This document shows, in pieces, positions 51,222 to 60,427 of a DNA stretch of 64,000 nt (position 1 is its first letter; each line of letters starts with the position of its first letter). The stretch is taken from positions 1 to 64,000 of the forward strand of contig DATLFA010000049.1 of NCBI GenBank assembly GCA_035525225.1, written 5' to 3'. The translations under genes were made by a program, and so were the position numbers. The stretch is from DATLFA01 sp035525225. Lineage in GTDB: Bacteria; Actinomycetota; Acidimicrobiia; Acidimicrobiales; WLNW01. Under the pieces are notes generated by a model. The model was not told the DNA's origin, did not search any database, and saw nothing but the letters and a program-made list of their open reading frames with translations.

Positions 51222-52700
51222 TCAACGGATTGCGCGCCGGGCGACGGAGGCGGCCGTCGCCTCTTGCGTCGTCGTTTCGCGCGGTCGGTTCGTGTCGATC
51301 GTCACCGACTCGGGCCACGGGTCGAGATGCGCTCGGAGATGGTCTGCGATTTCTGGCGTTGCGTCAGACGGGTCTGAGGTCTGCATCCGTGCCGCGATGC
51401 GCGCGGTAGCGACATCGGGCGCCACCTCACAACGAATCTCGACGACGCACGCACCGAGTTCGTCGCCCATGAGGCGCGCCGCCCATCGATCTTCGGCCCG
51501 TGACCAAGATGCGTCGAGCACCACCGACTCGCCGAGTTCGATGACTCGGCGCCCGTGTCGGATCAACGCCTCGTAGGTTTGCGCGCTGATCGCCGGCGTG
51601 TAGATGCCTTGTCCCGGCGGTGCATACGCATGTTCGGTATGGGCAATGCCCATGAGGTCCTTGCGAACTTCATCCGACGACAGGACCAAGAGACCGAGCG
51701 CGTCGGCGAGATCGTTGGCGAGGGTGGTTTTGCCCGTGCCCGGACTTCCCCCGACGAGGATCAGCATCGGCCGGGCCGAGTCGAGATGGTCCGTGCACTG
51801 GCGCAGGAAGGACTGTGCCACCGCACCCGCGCTGGCATCGCCCTGAGCGGCTCGTAAGAAATTGATCTTGGCCCGGACCAGCGCTCTGTACGCGATGTAG
51901 AAATGGGCCAGCGATCGGGGATGATGCTCGTTGCTGAAGGCGCAGTAGCACTCGAGTAGGTGCTCCGCCATGTCTGGAGCTCCGAGTCGTTCGATGTCCA
52001 TCGCCAAGAACGCCATATCGAGCAGGACGTCGCCGCAACGCAGTCGTTCGTCGAAGGCGAGGCAGTCCAATACACGGGGACCGTCATCCAGCATGAAGAT
52101 GTCATCGGCGAGCAGATCACCGTGGCCGTCACGAGCGAACTCGTCACGCACGCGACTCACGAACAGCGCGTTGCGACCCTCGATGTAACGGCGTGCCGCT
52201 GCGCCGATGGCATCGAGATGCTGTGTCTCGACAACCTCATTCCCGAAGTTGTGCATCTCCTCGATGTTTGCGGCCCACAACCCCGCCACTCCCTCGCTGC
52301 TCGCCATCTCGGCGGCGAGCGGTGTCGCCGGCTGGCGAGCGTGAAACGCAGCAACCGTACGGGCGACGTCGCGGACCGCATCGGGGAACTCGTCGGAACC
52401 CACGAGAGCGCTCAGACGGCGCGCACTCGGCAGGCGGCGCATCACGAGGAAATAGTCGGTGACGATGTCGTCCTCTACGACCTGGCCGATCCCGAGGTAC
52501 ACATCGGGCGCGATTCGCCGATTGAGGTAGAGCTCGGCCTCACAGGCCTGCTTTCGTTTCTCCGCAGTGGACTGGTCGAGAAAGGCCGTCGCGAGAGGCT
52601 TCATGAACTTGAAGGCACGGCTGCCGACGAACGCGACGGTCGAAATATGGGTCTCGACGACATCCGGCTCGACGGCAACGTCCATTTCGGTCACTTCCAC
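51222..52700 (-). CDS. Phosphotransferase-like/P-loop kinase fusion (Rv2004c-like)
   Basis: A 492-residue two-domain protein. The N-terminal 330 residues resemble an aminoglycoside-phosphotransferase fold (HGDLLADDIFML near residue 193, DCLAFDERLRCGDVLLDMAFLAMD minus ends near 213). The C-terminal domain is a P-loop kinase with Walker A GGSPGTGKTT near 320 and SSDEVRK near 345. This fusion matches Rv2004c, a member of the M. tuberculosis DosR regulon. The GTG at 52700 has GAGGTGA about seven bases upstream; an in-frame ATG at 52685 is possible. Activity is unknown. Confidence 0.85.
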   Translation of the reverse strand: MEVTEMDVAVEPDVVETHISTVAFVGSRAFKFMKPLATAFLDQSTAEKRKQACEAELYLNRRIAPDVYLGIGQVVEDDIVTDYFLVMRRLPSARRLSALVGSDEFPDAVRDVARTVAAFHARQPATPLAAEMASSEGVAGLWAANIEEMHNFGNEVVETQHLDAIGAAARRYIEGRNALFVSRVRDEFARDGHGDLLADDIFMLDDGPRVLDCLAFDERLRCGDVLLDMAFLAMDIERLGAPDMAEHLLECYCAFSNEHHPRSLAHFYIAYRALVRAKINFLRAAQGDASAGAVAQSFLRQCTDHLDSARPMLILVGGSPGTGKTTLANDLADALGLLVLSSDEVRKDLMGIAHTEHAYAPPGQGIYTPAISAQTYEALIRHGRRVIELGESVVLDASWSRAEDRWAARLMGDELGACVVEIRCEVAPDVATARIAARMQTSDPSDATPEIADHLRAHLDPWPESVTIDTNRPRETTTQEATAASVARRAIR

Positions 52701-52729
52701 AGCCGATCACCTCGGCCCAGAGCCTTGCA

Positions 52730-52743
52730 GAGACCTAAGTCCC
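52730..52743 (+). promoter_or_regulatory. DosR-type box between the kinase and alcohol dehydrogenase genes
   Basis: GAGAC-CTAA-GTCCC, 9 of 10 matches. TATTTT (52766-52771) follows 23 nt later on the plus strand, so it should drive the dehydrogenase with a leader of about 48 bases. No matching -10 is seen for the minus-strand gene. Confidence 0.65.
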
Positions 52744-52825
52744 TAGTAGCCGCGGCCTCGCAAAGTATTTTGGAGTCGATGCAGCCGACCAATGATCCGA
52801 CCGCAGCCGCGGCCACCGTCGCACC

Positions 52826-53845
52826 GTGACCACTCGGCGCATGCGCGCGGCGGTCCTTCGTAGTCCTCGATCGGTGAGCGAAGATCCGCTGGTAATCGGC
52901 GGCGTCGACGCACCTGAGGTCGCATCAACCGATGTCCTGATCTCTGTCCACGCCTGCGGTGTATGTCGAACCGACCTTCAGCTCTGCGAAGGCGACCTCG
53001 CCCCGCGGCGCCTTCCGATCATTCCCGGGCACCAAGTCGTGGGGATCATCGTCGCGGTGGGTAGGGATGTACCCGACCTGGTCGTCGGGGATCGTGTGGG
53101 CGTTGCGTGGATCGCGAGTACGTGCGGCCGCTGTCGTTTCTGCTCCAGCGGCCGCGAAAACCTGTGCCTCGATGCGACCTTCACCGGGTGGGATGCAGAC
53201 GGAGGCTACGCGGAGACGATGCGCGCCCGACACGACTTCGTCTATCGCCTCCCCGACGGCTACGACGACGTCGCGGTCGCGCCTCTCCTGTGCGGGGGCG
53301 TCATCGGATACCGATGTCTGCGCGCCGCCGGCGTCGCGCCGGGTATGCGACTCGGCCTGTATGGATTCGGTGCATCAGCGACCATCGTGATCCAAGTGGC
53401 AAAGCATTGGGACTGCGACGTGTACGTCGTCACCCGCAGCACCGCCGAGCAGGACCGAGCGCTGGCGCTGGGTGCGGTCTGGGCGGGGCCGTACACGACG
53501 CGGCCGCCCGTGGCGCTCGATGCAGCGATCACGTTCGCGCCGTCCGGCGATGTCGTCGTGACTGCGCTCGAGGCCGTCGATCGCGGCGGCGTCGTCATCG
53601 TGAACGCAATCCACCTCGATCGGATCCCTCAGTTCGACTATGGCCTATTGTGGTGGGAGCGCTCATTGCGCAGCGTGGCCAATGTGACGCGCTCGGACGT
53701 CCGCGAACTGCTCGAACTCGCGCCGCAGATACCCATCGTCACGCAGACCGATCTCTACCCGCTGGCACGCGTCAACGAGGCTCTGCGCGATCTCGCGGCG
53801 GGCCGAGTGCGGGGCGCCGCGGTTCTTCAGATCCGCGAGCACTGA
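52826..53845 (+). CDS. Zinc-dependent alcohol dehydrogenase (AdhA type)
   Basis: A 339-residue MDR alcohol dehydrogenase. Catalytic zinc ligands are Cys in ACGVCRTD near residue 46 and His in IPGHQVVG near 69. Structural zinc ligands are the four cysteines of CGRCRFC ... ENLC near 97-111. The nucleotide motif is degenerate, GLYGFGASA near 180. The last residues (AGRVRGAAVL) are typical. Zinc alcohol dehydrogenases occur in DosR-type islands of actinobacteria, where they may balance redox by making or using alcohols under hypoxia. Confidence 0.9.
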   Translation: MTTRRMRAAVLRSPRSVSEDPLVIGGVDAPEVASTDVLISVHACGVCRTDLQLCEGDLAPRRLPIIPGHQVVGIIVAVGRDVPDLVVGDRVGVAWIASTCGRCRFCSSGRENLCLDATFTGWDADGGYAETMRARHDFVYRLPDGYDDVAVAPLLCGGVIGYRCLRAAGVAPGMRLGLYGFGASATIVIQVAKHWDCDVYVVTRSTAEQDRALALGAVWAGPYTTRPPVALDAAITFAPSGDVVVTALEAVDRGGVVIVNAIHLDRIPQFDYGLLWWERSLRSVANVTRSDVRELLELAPQIPIVTQTDLYPLARVNEALRDLAAGRVRGAAVLQIREH

Positions 53846-53863
53846 TCACCAACGGCGTGTCGA

Positions 53864-56164
53864 TCACCGACGGGCGGCTGCCAGCAGCAGCCGGCGCTCG
53901 GCCGCGGCGATCGCGTGGCGAGTCGCGTCGACCGCATCGGGGTTGACCGAGACAGACGTGATACCGAATCGGACGAGATGTTCGGCGAAGCGGGGACGAT
54001 TCGAAGGTGCCTGACCGCACAGTGAGGATGTGATGTTTGCCTTGTGGCAGGCGTTGATGATCTGTTCGATCGCGTCGAGCACTGCCGGGTCTTCTTCGTC
54101 GAACAGTTCCGCGCAGATCTCCGAGTCACGGTCGACCCCGAGCATCAATTGCGTCAGATCATTCGAACCAATCGATACGCCGTCGATACCGAGAGACGCA
54201 TAGGTGGGAATGTTGTAGACGACAGACGGAACCTCGGCCATGACCCACCGCTTCAAACCGCGTTGACGGCCGAGGGCGCTCTGGTCGACCAGCTCGAGGC
54301 ACGCCTCGAGCTCCCACTTCGTGCGTACGAACGGGATCATCAGGTGGAGGTTGGGTGTCTCCTCGCGTACGCGGGCCAGCAGCTCGAGCTCGAGCTGGAA
54401 CAGGTCCGGCTCACGCACATAGCGATAACAGCCTCGGTACCCGATCATGGGATTGTTCTCGGTCGGCTCGTACTCATCTCCTCCCTCGAGTCCGCGGAAC
54501 TCGTTCGAACGAAAGTCGATCGTCCGATAGACCACGGGCCGAGGCTGGAACGCTCGGGTGATTCGCAGCAGCGACGCCGCCATCGCGTCGATGAACTCGG
54601 TGCGACCACCCTGGGCGAGCACTCGGCGCGGATGCCGGCCACCGAGAGCCTCGGTCAACATGAACTCCGCTCGCAGAAGACCGACACCATCGACAGGAAG
54701 CGCCGCGACGCGTTCGGCGTGATCAGACATCGCCAGGTTGACGTACACCAACGTACCGAGCGCCTCCGCGGTGTCGGCGCCGAGGCGTTGCTCGCGCGAT
54801 GACGCCACGGCGGGGAGGCCGAGGTCCGCAATCGCCAAGACGTCGGCTCCTTCATACACCGCCCCCCGGGCGCCATCCACGGTCACGATGTCGCCATCGT
54901 GCAGCTGTGTTGTTGCGTTGCGTGTCGCAACCACACAAGGCACACCCAGCTCACGACTGACGATTGCCGCGTGACACGTGATGCCGCCACTGTCGGTCAC
55001 CACGGCCGCGGCACGCCGCAGGGTGGGGACCCAGTCAGGGTTTGTCATGGGTGCGACCAGCACCTCACCCGCCAACAGCGCCACTCCTTCGGTGGGGTCA
55101 CGGAGCACGCGAACCGGGCCGGTGACCCGTCCCGGTGAGGCACCGAGACCGCTCACCACGAGGCGAGGCGCGTCCGCAGATGGCGCGTCTTTGACTGGCG
55201 CGTCTGCCCGCGGCGGGATGGGCCCCAACGTGGTGATGGGCCGCGATTGCACGACGAACAACTCCTCGCCTTCAAAGCACCATTCGAGATCTTGTGGCTC
55301 GCCATAGTGCTGCTCGACGCGGCGGGCGAGATCGGCTACTTCGTGGATCTGCCGGTCGCTCAGCTTGCGCGAGCCCGCCTGATCGTGGTCGAGCACAATG
55401 CGCTCTTCACCGCGTGCGCTGCGCACTATCTGGAAGCTCTGCACACCAATACGCTCGTCCACGACGTGGAGATCCGACTTCGAGACGACATAGGTGTCCG
55501 GTTCTACCTGCCCGCTCACGACCACCTCGCCGAGACCCAGTGCAGCTTCGATCACGATGTGCGAAGGATCTCCCGTCGTCGGATCGACGGTGAACGCCAC
55601 CCCGGAACGATCCGAGTCGACCATGCGCTGCACGACGACTGCTATCGCCGGTTCTTCGGTGAGTCCCTTCGTCGCTCGATACGCCAACGCTCGCGGTCCG
55701 AAAAGCGAGGCCCAACAGCCGACGATCGCTCGCATGAGCTCCGCCTCACCCGCCACATTGGTGTAGGTGCGGTTCATGCCCGCGAACGAGGCTCCCGCGG
55801 TGTCCTCGCTGGTCGCGGACGAACGAACGGCGACCGCACCACGACCCAGCCTGTCGTATGCGGCCAAGACCTCGGCCTTGACCGCGTCGGGCGTGCCCTC
55901 CCTGCGTAAGAGCGAAGTCATCTCCTTCGACAAGGCCGCCAACCCGTCGGTATCCGAAGGGTTGACGTTGTCGATCTTCTTGTGCACGAGTTCTCGCGCT
56001 CCCGCCTCGTCGAGGGCCCGTAGGTATGCCTGGGCGACCACGACGAAGCCATCCGGGGCGGGCAGGCCCGCGGAACGGAGCTCGCCGAGATTGGCTCCCT
56101 TGCCGCCGGCGATACCCGTGTCACCGCGACGGAGCTCACTGAACCAGCGCACAAAGCAATCCAT
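53864..56164 (-). CDS. ppsA: Phosphoenolpyruvate synthase (pyruvate, water dikinase)
   Basis: A 766-residue PEP synthase/PEP-utilising enzyme. The ATP-grasp half begins FSELRRGDTGIAGGKGANLGEL minus its ends and has AVRSSATSEDTAGASFAG near 120. The phosphohistidine loop is GGITCHAAIVSREL near residue 395. The C-terminal TIM barrel has ERMIGYRG-like NNPMIGYRGC near 590, SIGSNDLTQL near 685 and CGQAP near 730. It makes PEP from pyruvate and ATP, allowing gluconeogenic flow during respiratory arrest. GGAGG before ATG 56164 supports the start. It may share the upstream region's weaker box (56234-56247). Confidence 0.92.
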   Translation of the reverse strand: MDCFVRWFSELRRGDTGIAGGKGANLGELRSAGLPAPDGFVVVAQAYLRALDEAGARELVHKKIDNVNPSDTDGLAALSKEMTSLLRREGTPDAVKAEVLAAYDRLGRGAVAVRSSATSEDTAGASFAGMNRTYTNVAGEAELMRAIVGCWASLFGPRALAYRATKGLTEEPAIAVVVQRMVDSDRSGVAFTVDPTTGDPSHIVIEAALGLGEVVVSGQVEPDTYVVSKSDLHVVDERIGVQSFQIVRSARGEERIVLDHDQAGSRKLSDRQIHEVADLARRVEQHYGEPQDLEWCFEGEELFVVQSRPITTLGPIPPRADAPVKDAPSADAPRLVVSGLGASPGRVTGPVRVLRDPTEGVALLAGEVLVAPMTNPDWVPTLRRAAAVVTDSGGITCHAAIVSRELGVPCVVATRNATTQLHDGDIVTVDGARGAVYEGADVLAIADLGLPAVASSREQRLGADTAEALGTLVYVNLAMSDHAERVAALPVDGVGLLRAEFMLTEALGGRHPRRVLAQGGRTEFIDAMAASLLRITRAFQPRPVVYRTIDFRSNEFRGLEGGDEYEPTENNPMIGYRGCYRYVREPDLFQLELELLARVREETPNLHLMIPFVRTKWELEACLELVDQSALGRQRGLKRWVMAEVPSVVYNIPTYASLGIDGVSIGSNDLTQLMLGVDRDSEICAELFDEEDPAVLDAIEQIINACHKANITSSLCGQAPSNRPRFAEHLVRFGITSVSVNPDAVDATRHAIAAAERRLLLAAARR

Positions 56165-56258
56165 CACTAACCTCCATAGCCGCCGGCTTCCTCCGACGGC
56201 GTGATCGTGCACCGGAAACGGGTCGGCAAACGAGAGTCCAAGGTCCTCAGAACACGTC

Positions 56259-56272
56259 GGGACTTTCGACCC
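56259..56272 (+). promoter_or_regulatory. DosR-type box upstream of the GerMN lipoprotein gene
   Basis: GGGAC-TTTC-GACCC, 9 of 10 matches. A good -10, TAGGGT (56296-56301), follows exactly 24 nt later on the plus strand, predicting a start near 56308 and a 21-base leader. A weaker second box (GAGTC-CAAG-GTCCT) lies at 56234-56247. Confidence 0.65.
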
Positions 56273-56328
56273 GATCCGCGACGACACCGGTTCCTTAGGG
56301 TGCGAGGTCAACGAGATTGGGGTTATCG

Positions 56329-57225
56329 ATGACGTCCACGGTTTCGCGCACGGCACTTCTCGCAATGGCAGCGTTGCTCTTCGTCGGATGTGGCGACGCC
56401 ACCACGTCCGACCCGTCGACGACCCTCCCGCCCGGCGCTACAAGTGCGCCGACGACGGTACCGGCAACCGTGACAACTCCCCCGGCTACCGTGCCCGCCA
56501 GCACAACCGTGCCCTCGCCGATCGAGCGCGTCGTCGTGGCCACCTTCTTCAGCCGAGACGGTGTGCTCGCCGCGGGCAGCCGGGCCGTCCCGAAGAACGA
56601 CACCGTACGCAGCGCGGTCGCCACCGTGATCGAAGGTCCGAACACCGACGAACTCAGCGCTCGCTTCGACACTGCCATACCAAGCGGGACGACGCTGCGC
56701 AATGTGAGCATCGAGCAACGCAAGGCCACCGTGGACGTATCAGCGGCCTTCACCACCGGCGGCGGGAGCCTGTCGATGCGCATGCGAGTTGCCCAGATCG
56801 TCTACACGTTGTCGAGACTCGGTGTGGCCGATTCCGTGCGCTTCATGATCGACGGCAAAGCCGTCGAGTCGATCGGCGGCGAAGGATTGATCGTAACCGA
56901 CGTCAAGCCGAGCGAGTTCGACGATCTCCTACCCCCGGTGCTCACCGAATTCCCGACGCCGGGAGCGACCGTGGCACCCGGTTTCGCTTTCAAGGGGCTT
57001 GCGAACGTGTTCGAAGGAACCGTCAACTTCGAGCTTCTCGATGCCGGCGGTGCGGTCATCACGCAAGGATTCGCCACCGGCATGATGGGCGCGTGGGGAC
57101 AATTCCAGGCCACGGTCTCGTTTGCCCCTCGGCCGGCGGGACCTTTGACATTCGTCGTGTTCACGATCTCGGCCGCTGACGGCAGACGGCAAGACGAAAT
57201 GCGGATCCCCGTCAGGGTGATGTGA
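56329..57225 (+). CDS. Lipoprotein with GerMN and Gmad2 domains
   Basis: A 298-residue lipoprotein. The signal peptide ends in the lipobox LLFVGC (Cys21), followed by a 40-residue Thr/Pro linker. A GerMN domain lies near residues 65-185 (RSAVATVIEGPNTDEL, VRFMIDGKAV) and a Gmad2 domain near 200-298 (PGATVAPGFAFKGLANVFEGTVNFEL minus its ends). These domains also occur in the mycobacterial LpqB and in sporulation proteins; here they suggest an envelope or wall function. Divergent from PEP synthase. Confidence 0.85.
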   Translation: MTSTVSRTALLAMAALLFVGCGDATTSDPSTTLPPGATSAPTTVPATVTTPPATVPASTTVPSPIERVVVATFFSRDGVLAAGSRAVPKNDTVRSAVATVIEGPNTDELSARFDTAIPSGTTLRNVSIEQRKATVDVSAAFTTGGGSLSMRMRVAQIVYTLSRLGVADSVRFMIDGKAVESIGGEGLIVTDVKPSEFDDLLPPVLTEFPTPGATVAPGFAFKGLANVFEGTVNFELLDAGGAVITQGFATGMMGAWGQFQATVSFAPRPAGPLTFVVFTISAADGRRQDEMRIPVRVM

Positions 57226-57265
57226 CGAAACTTGGTCGCCTTCTCGGGCGAGTAACGTGATCGAC

Positions 57266-57700
57266 ATGGCAACAGTCCTGGTCGGGACGGATGGCTCGCC
57301 AAACGCTGCCGCTGCACTGCAGTGGGCGCTCGAGTACGCACGGAGGAATCACGCGAACTTGCGTGTCATGCACGTTTGGCACTATCCGTACGCCGCGAGC
57401 GAAGTCGGAGCGATGATGGCGCCACCACAAGAGGTGTTCGAGGAAAAGGCACGTGCAGCCCTCGATGAGGCGTTGACGGGACTCGACACGAGCGGCGTGG
57501 TCGTCGAGAAGTGCGTGCGTGCAGGCAGCCCCGCGGCCGTCCTGCTCGAAGAGTCCAAGAATGCCGACACTCTGGTTGTCGGCGCGCGTGGCCACGGGGG
57601 TTTTGCCGGATTGGTGCTCGGTTCGACCGCGACGCACTGCGCGCGTCACGCACAGATACCGACCGTCGTCATACCTCGCCGGGCTGGAGCAAAAGACTGA
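57266..57700 (+). CDS. Universal stress protein, single domain
   Basis: A 144-residue USP (VLVGTDGSPNAAAALQWALEYA near the start, ATP motif GARGHGGFAGLVLGSTA near residues 112-128). Its stop overlaps the DevR-like start as TGATG, so stress protein and regulator are cotranslated. In mycobacteria a USP gene (Rv3134c) likewise precedes devR. The GTG at 57257 is an alternative start three codons upstream. Confidence 0.9.
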   Translation: MATVLVGTDGSPNAAAALQWALEYARRNHANLRVMHVWHYPYAASEVGAMMAPPQEVFEEKARAALDEALTGLDTSGVVVEKCVRAGSPAAVLLEESKNADTLVVGARGHGGFAGLVLGSTATHCARHAQIPTVVIPRRAGAKD

Positions 57701-58410
57701 TGGATCGCGACACCGCCGACGGAGTCGAACGCAGCGCCGGCCCGACCGAGGGATTGAAGCGAGTCTTTCTCGTCGATGACCACGAGGTAGTGCGGCGCGG
57801 TGTCGGCGACATGCTCGCGTCGACGGGCGAGTTCGTCATCGTCGGCGAAGCGGGCACGGTGGCACAGGCCCTCAACCGCCTCGAGGGCCTCGAGGTCGAC
57901 GTCGCCATACTCGACATACGGCTGCCCGACGGCAACGGCATCGAACTGTGTCGCGAGATTCGTTCGCTGCATCCTCAAATCGGCTGTCTCATGCTGACCT
58001 CGTTCTCGCACGACGACGCTCTCGTCGACGCGGCAATGGCGGGCGCTCATGGCTACGCCCTCAAACAAATCCGGGGTAGCGACATCATCGACGCCGTCCG
58101 CACCGTCGCGGCGGGCCGATCCACGCTCGACCCCGCCACCACCCGTCGCGCCCTCGAGCGCATGCAGCGCGGCACTGCGGAGCAACAACAACTGGCACAA
58201 CTCAGCGACCAAGAACGCCGCATCTTCGAGCACATAGGCGAAGGGCTCTCCAACCGACAGATCGCCGAGCAGTTGTACCTGGCGGAAAAGACCGTCAAGA
58301 ACTACGTCTCCAATCTCTTGGCCAAGCTCGGCATGAGTCGCCGTACCGAGGCCGCCGCGATGGCAGCACGCCTCGACGAACGCCGCCAGCGAAAGCCCTA
58401 CGACATGTGA
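57700..58410 (+). CDS. devR: DevR/DosR-like response regulator (NarL/LuxR family)
   Basis: A 236-residue regulator. The receiver (about residues 25-145) has VFLVDDHEVVRRG near 27 and phospho-acceptor Asp72 in ILDIRLPDG. The linker is short. The LuxR-type HTH is SDQERRIFEHIGEGLSNRQIAE minus ends, then YLAEKTVKNYVSNLLAKLGMSRRTEAA minus ends. Lys197, Lys200 and Asn201 match in identity and spacing the DNA-contacting Lys, Lys and Asn of M. tuberculosis DosR. It should bind the GGGAC-N4-GTCCC boxes mapped here. No DevS/DosT-like sensor kinase gene lies in the window. Confidence 0.9.
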   Translation: MDRDTADGVERSAGPTEGLKRVFLVDDHEVVRRGVGDMLASTGEFVIVGEAGTVAQALNRLEGLEVDVAILDIRLPDGNGIELCREIRSLHPQIGCLMLTSFSHDDALVDAAMAGAHGYALKQIRGSDIIDAVRTVAAGRSTLDPATTRRALERMQRGTAEQQQLAQLSDQERRIFEHIGEGLSNRQIAEQLYLAEKTVKNYVSNLLAKLGMSRRTEAAAMAARLDERRQRKPYDM

Positions 58411-58472
58411 ACTGTCGGCACGACGAATCGAGGCGGGCCCAATCCGCTGATTCGGTGGGCGATCGAAGCAAA

Positions 58473-58486
58473 GTGACCGAAGTCCC
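58473..58486 (+). promoter_or_regulatory. DosR-type box of a leaderless PPOX gene
   Basis: GTGAC-CGAA-GTCCC, 9 of 10 matches. GACACT (58510-58515) begins 24 nt later and the box centre is 42.5 bases before the GTG at 58522, so the transcript should begin at the start codon. Confidence 0.7.
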
Positions 58487-58521
58487 TATTGCATACCTAG
58501 TGCGCGTCTGACACTAGAGGC

Positions 58522-58950
58522 GTGTACCACGAGACTGGGAATGCAGCGCCAACCGATGGATTCATCAGACTCGACGAGGGAGCATGCATGGCGCTCCTCG
58601 AGGCGGGCTGCATCGGCCACCTTGGTTTCACATCGGGTGCCCTCCCGGTGGTCGCTCCCGTTCGCTACCGACTCGCCAGCCGTTCGCTTGTCTTTGCGAC
58701 CGAGCGTGGCCCCAAACTGACCTCGGCGCGTCGCAACTCTGTTGCCTGCGTCGAGATCGCCGGCACCGACTCCTTGACGGGTACGGACTGGTCCGTACTT
58801 GCGACGGGACGCCTACGCGAGATCACGGATCCGTCCTTCATCGGTGTGAATGACGGGGTATCGATACGGCCATGGTGCCTGCCGACAGCCGAATACGTAG
58901 TCGCCCTCGACATCGAGTTGCTCAGCGGGGTGAGGTCCAGCGCCCGATGA
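58522..58950 (+). CDS. PPOX-fold (pyridoxamine 5'-phosphate oxidase-like) protein
   Basis: A 142-residue split-barrel flavin-binding protein (LLEAGCIGHLGFTSGALPVVAPVRYRL minus ends near residues 24-50, GPKLTSARRNSVACVEI near 67). Relatives bind FMN or F420 and reduce quinones or xenobiotics; several are DosR-regulated. No Shine-Dalgarno sequence precedes the GTG, consistent with a leaderless mRNA. A second, divergent member lies at 62508-62951. Confidence 0.85.
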   Translation: MYHETGNAAPTDGFIRLDEGACMALLEAGCIGHLGFTSGALPVVAPVRYRLASRSLVFATERGPKLTSARRNSVACVEIAGTDSLTGTDWSVLATGRLREITDPSFIGVNDGVSIRPWCLPTAEYVVALDIELLSGVRSSAR

Positions 58951-58969
58951 GCGCCGCGCCTCACCGAGG

Positions 58970-59392
58970 TTACGACGGAACGACGACCACGGGTCGAGCG
59001 GAGTGCTGCGCGACCTGGGTGCTCGTGCTGCCGAGTAGGAGTTCGGGGTAGCCGCCGAGGCCGCGGCTGCCCACGACGATGAGGCCAGCGTCGAATTCTT
59101 CAGCGACACCGAGCAGCACCGTCACCGGGTTCCCGTCGCGCAGTAATCGGGTCGATCGCACCGTGGGATCGTCGAGGACGGCGCACCAATCGGTGTCGAA
59201 CAGGTGCCGCGCGTCCCCGTACGTCGTGGCGGCCTCCGGCTGGCGCCCTGATGCAAATCGCTCGAGCAGCCCGATGGAATGCACTGCGACGACCTCGGCA
59301 TCGAGCGCTCGCGCCAGCTCTGCCGCCCATCCCAACGCCTTTCTGGAGTTGTCCGATCCATCGATGCCTACGACGATTCGTTCGATCTTCAC
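58970..59392 (-). CDS. Universal stress protein, single domain
   Basis: A 140-residue USP (RIVVGIDGSDNSRKALGWAAE minus ends, ATP motif GSRGLGGYPELLLGSTS near residues 108-124). ATGA overlap with the stop of the deacetylase gene. Last gene of a three-gene minus-strand operon (GNAT, deacetylase, USP) headed by a DosR-type box at 61429. Confidence 0.9.
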   Translation of the reverse strand: MKIERIVVGIDGSDNSRKALGWAAELARALDAEVVAVHSIGLLERFASGRQPEAATTYGDARHLFDTDWCAVLDDPTVRSTRLLRDGNPVTVLLGVAEEFDAGLIVVGSRGLGGYPELLLGSTSTQVAQHSARPVVVVPS

Positions 59393-60423
59393 CGTTCTCC
59401 TCCACCGAGCTTCCGTTCGCGCAACCTGGCCGCCACCGCAACCGCTTCTCGACCGGGGCCACCGCAGGTCAACGGCTCGGGCATCCAGGACTCTCCCGCG
59501 AGTGCGGCGACCGTTGCGCCGACCGAACGCGCCAACGCGGGGAGGTCATAGCCCCCCTCGAGGTACGCGACGACGCGCCCCTGCTGCGGCGCGAACGATG
59601 CCACCTTGGCCGTGAGCGCCGCGAAATCGCCCGCGCTCCACACCAAGTCCGCGAGCGGGTCGTCACGGTGTGCATCGAATCCCGCCGAGATGAGCACCCA
59701 CGTCGGGTCGAATCTTGCGATCACCGGCGCGGCGATTTCGTCCATCGCCGCGAGTGCGGCGTCGCCCGACGAGCCGGGCGGCAGCGGTACGTTGACGGTC
59801 AACCCGGGTGCGCCCGCGCCACCGGTCTCGCTCGCTCTTCCCGAACCTGGATATGCCGGCCACTGGTGCGTCGACACATACAACACGCGCGGGTCGTCCC
59901 AGAAGATCTCCTGGGTCCCATTGCCATGGTGGACATCCCAATCGACGATGAGCACCCGTTCTCCCGAGGCGGCGAGGGAAGCCGCCCCGATGGCAACGTT
60001 GTTGAGGAGACAGAAGCCCATCGCGCGCGACGCGGTCGCATGGTGACCCGGAGGCCGGACCGCGACAAAGGCGGCGCTACCCTCGCCGCGCCGTAGCGAC
60101 TCGATCGCCACAAGACCGGTGCCCACGGCATGAAGGGCGGTCGACCACGATCCCCCGACGGTTGGCGTGTCGGGATCGAGATCGCCACCGCCGGCGTTCA
60201 TGAAACCTTCGAGTGCATCGAGGTATTGCCCGTCGTGAACGAGCGCGAGTTCGTCGAAAGATGCTTGTCGACCGTTGAACTCGGCCACCACTGCGTCGTG
60301 CAACATGGCTTCGGCGATGCCGTCGGCGGCCGAGTTCAGTCGCTCGAAACGCTCTGGGTGGCCGCCACCCGTATCGTGTTCGTCGACGGCCGAGACCGTG
60401 GCGAACAGCACCTGCGCCGACAT
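59389..60423 (-). CDS. HDAC/AcuC-family deacetylase
   Basis: A 344-residue class II-type histone-deacetylase-family protein. It has the start HDTGGGHPER near residue 18, PPGHHATASRAMGFC near 135, zinc ligands in DWDVHHGNGT near 170 and SAGFDAHRDDPLA near 260, and GGYDLPALA near 305. In bacteria such enzymes deacetylate proteins (AcuC acts on acetyl-CoA synthetase) or polyamines. ATG 60423 gives the normal family start; an ATG at 60447 would overlap the GNAT gene. The pairing with a GNAT gene suggests reversible lysine acetylation during hypoxia. Confidence 0.88.
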   Translation of the reverse strand: MSAQVLFATVSAVDEHDTGGGHPERFERLNSAADGIAEAMLHDAVVAEFNGRQASFDELALVHDGQYLDALEGFMNAGGGDLDPDTPTVGGSWSTALHAVGTGLVAIESLRRGEGSAAFVAVRPPGHHATASRAMGFCLLNNVAIGAASLAASGERVLIVDWDVHHGNGTQEIFWDDPRVLYVSTHQWPAYPGSGRASETGGAGAPGLTVNVPLPPGSSGDAALAAMDEIAAPVIARFDPTWVLISAGFDAHRDDPLADLVWSAGDFAALTAKVASFAPQQGRVVAYLEGGYDLPALARSVGATVAALAGESWMPEPLTCGGPGREAVAVAARLRERKLGGGER

Positions 60424-60427
60424 TCGG

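Noticed and set aside
52730..52743. The box as a promoter element for the minus-strand kinase-like gene
   Set aside because: No hexamer with A and T at the required positions occurs 23-25 nt away on that strand; the plus strand has TATTTT.
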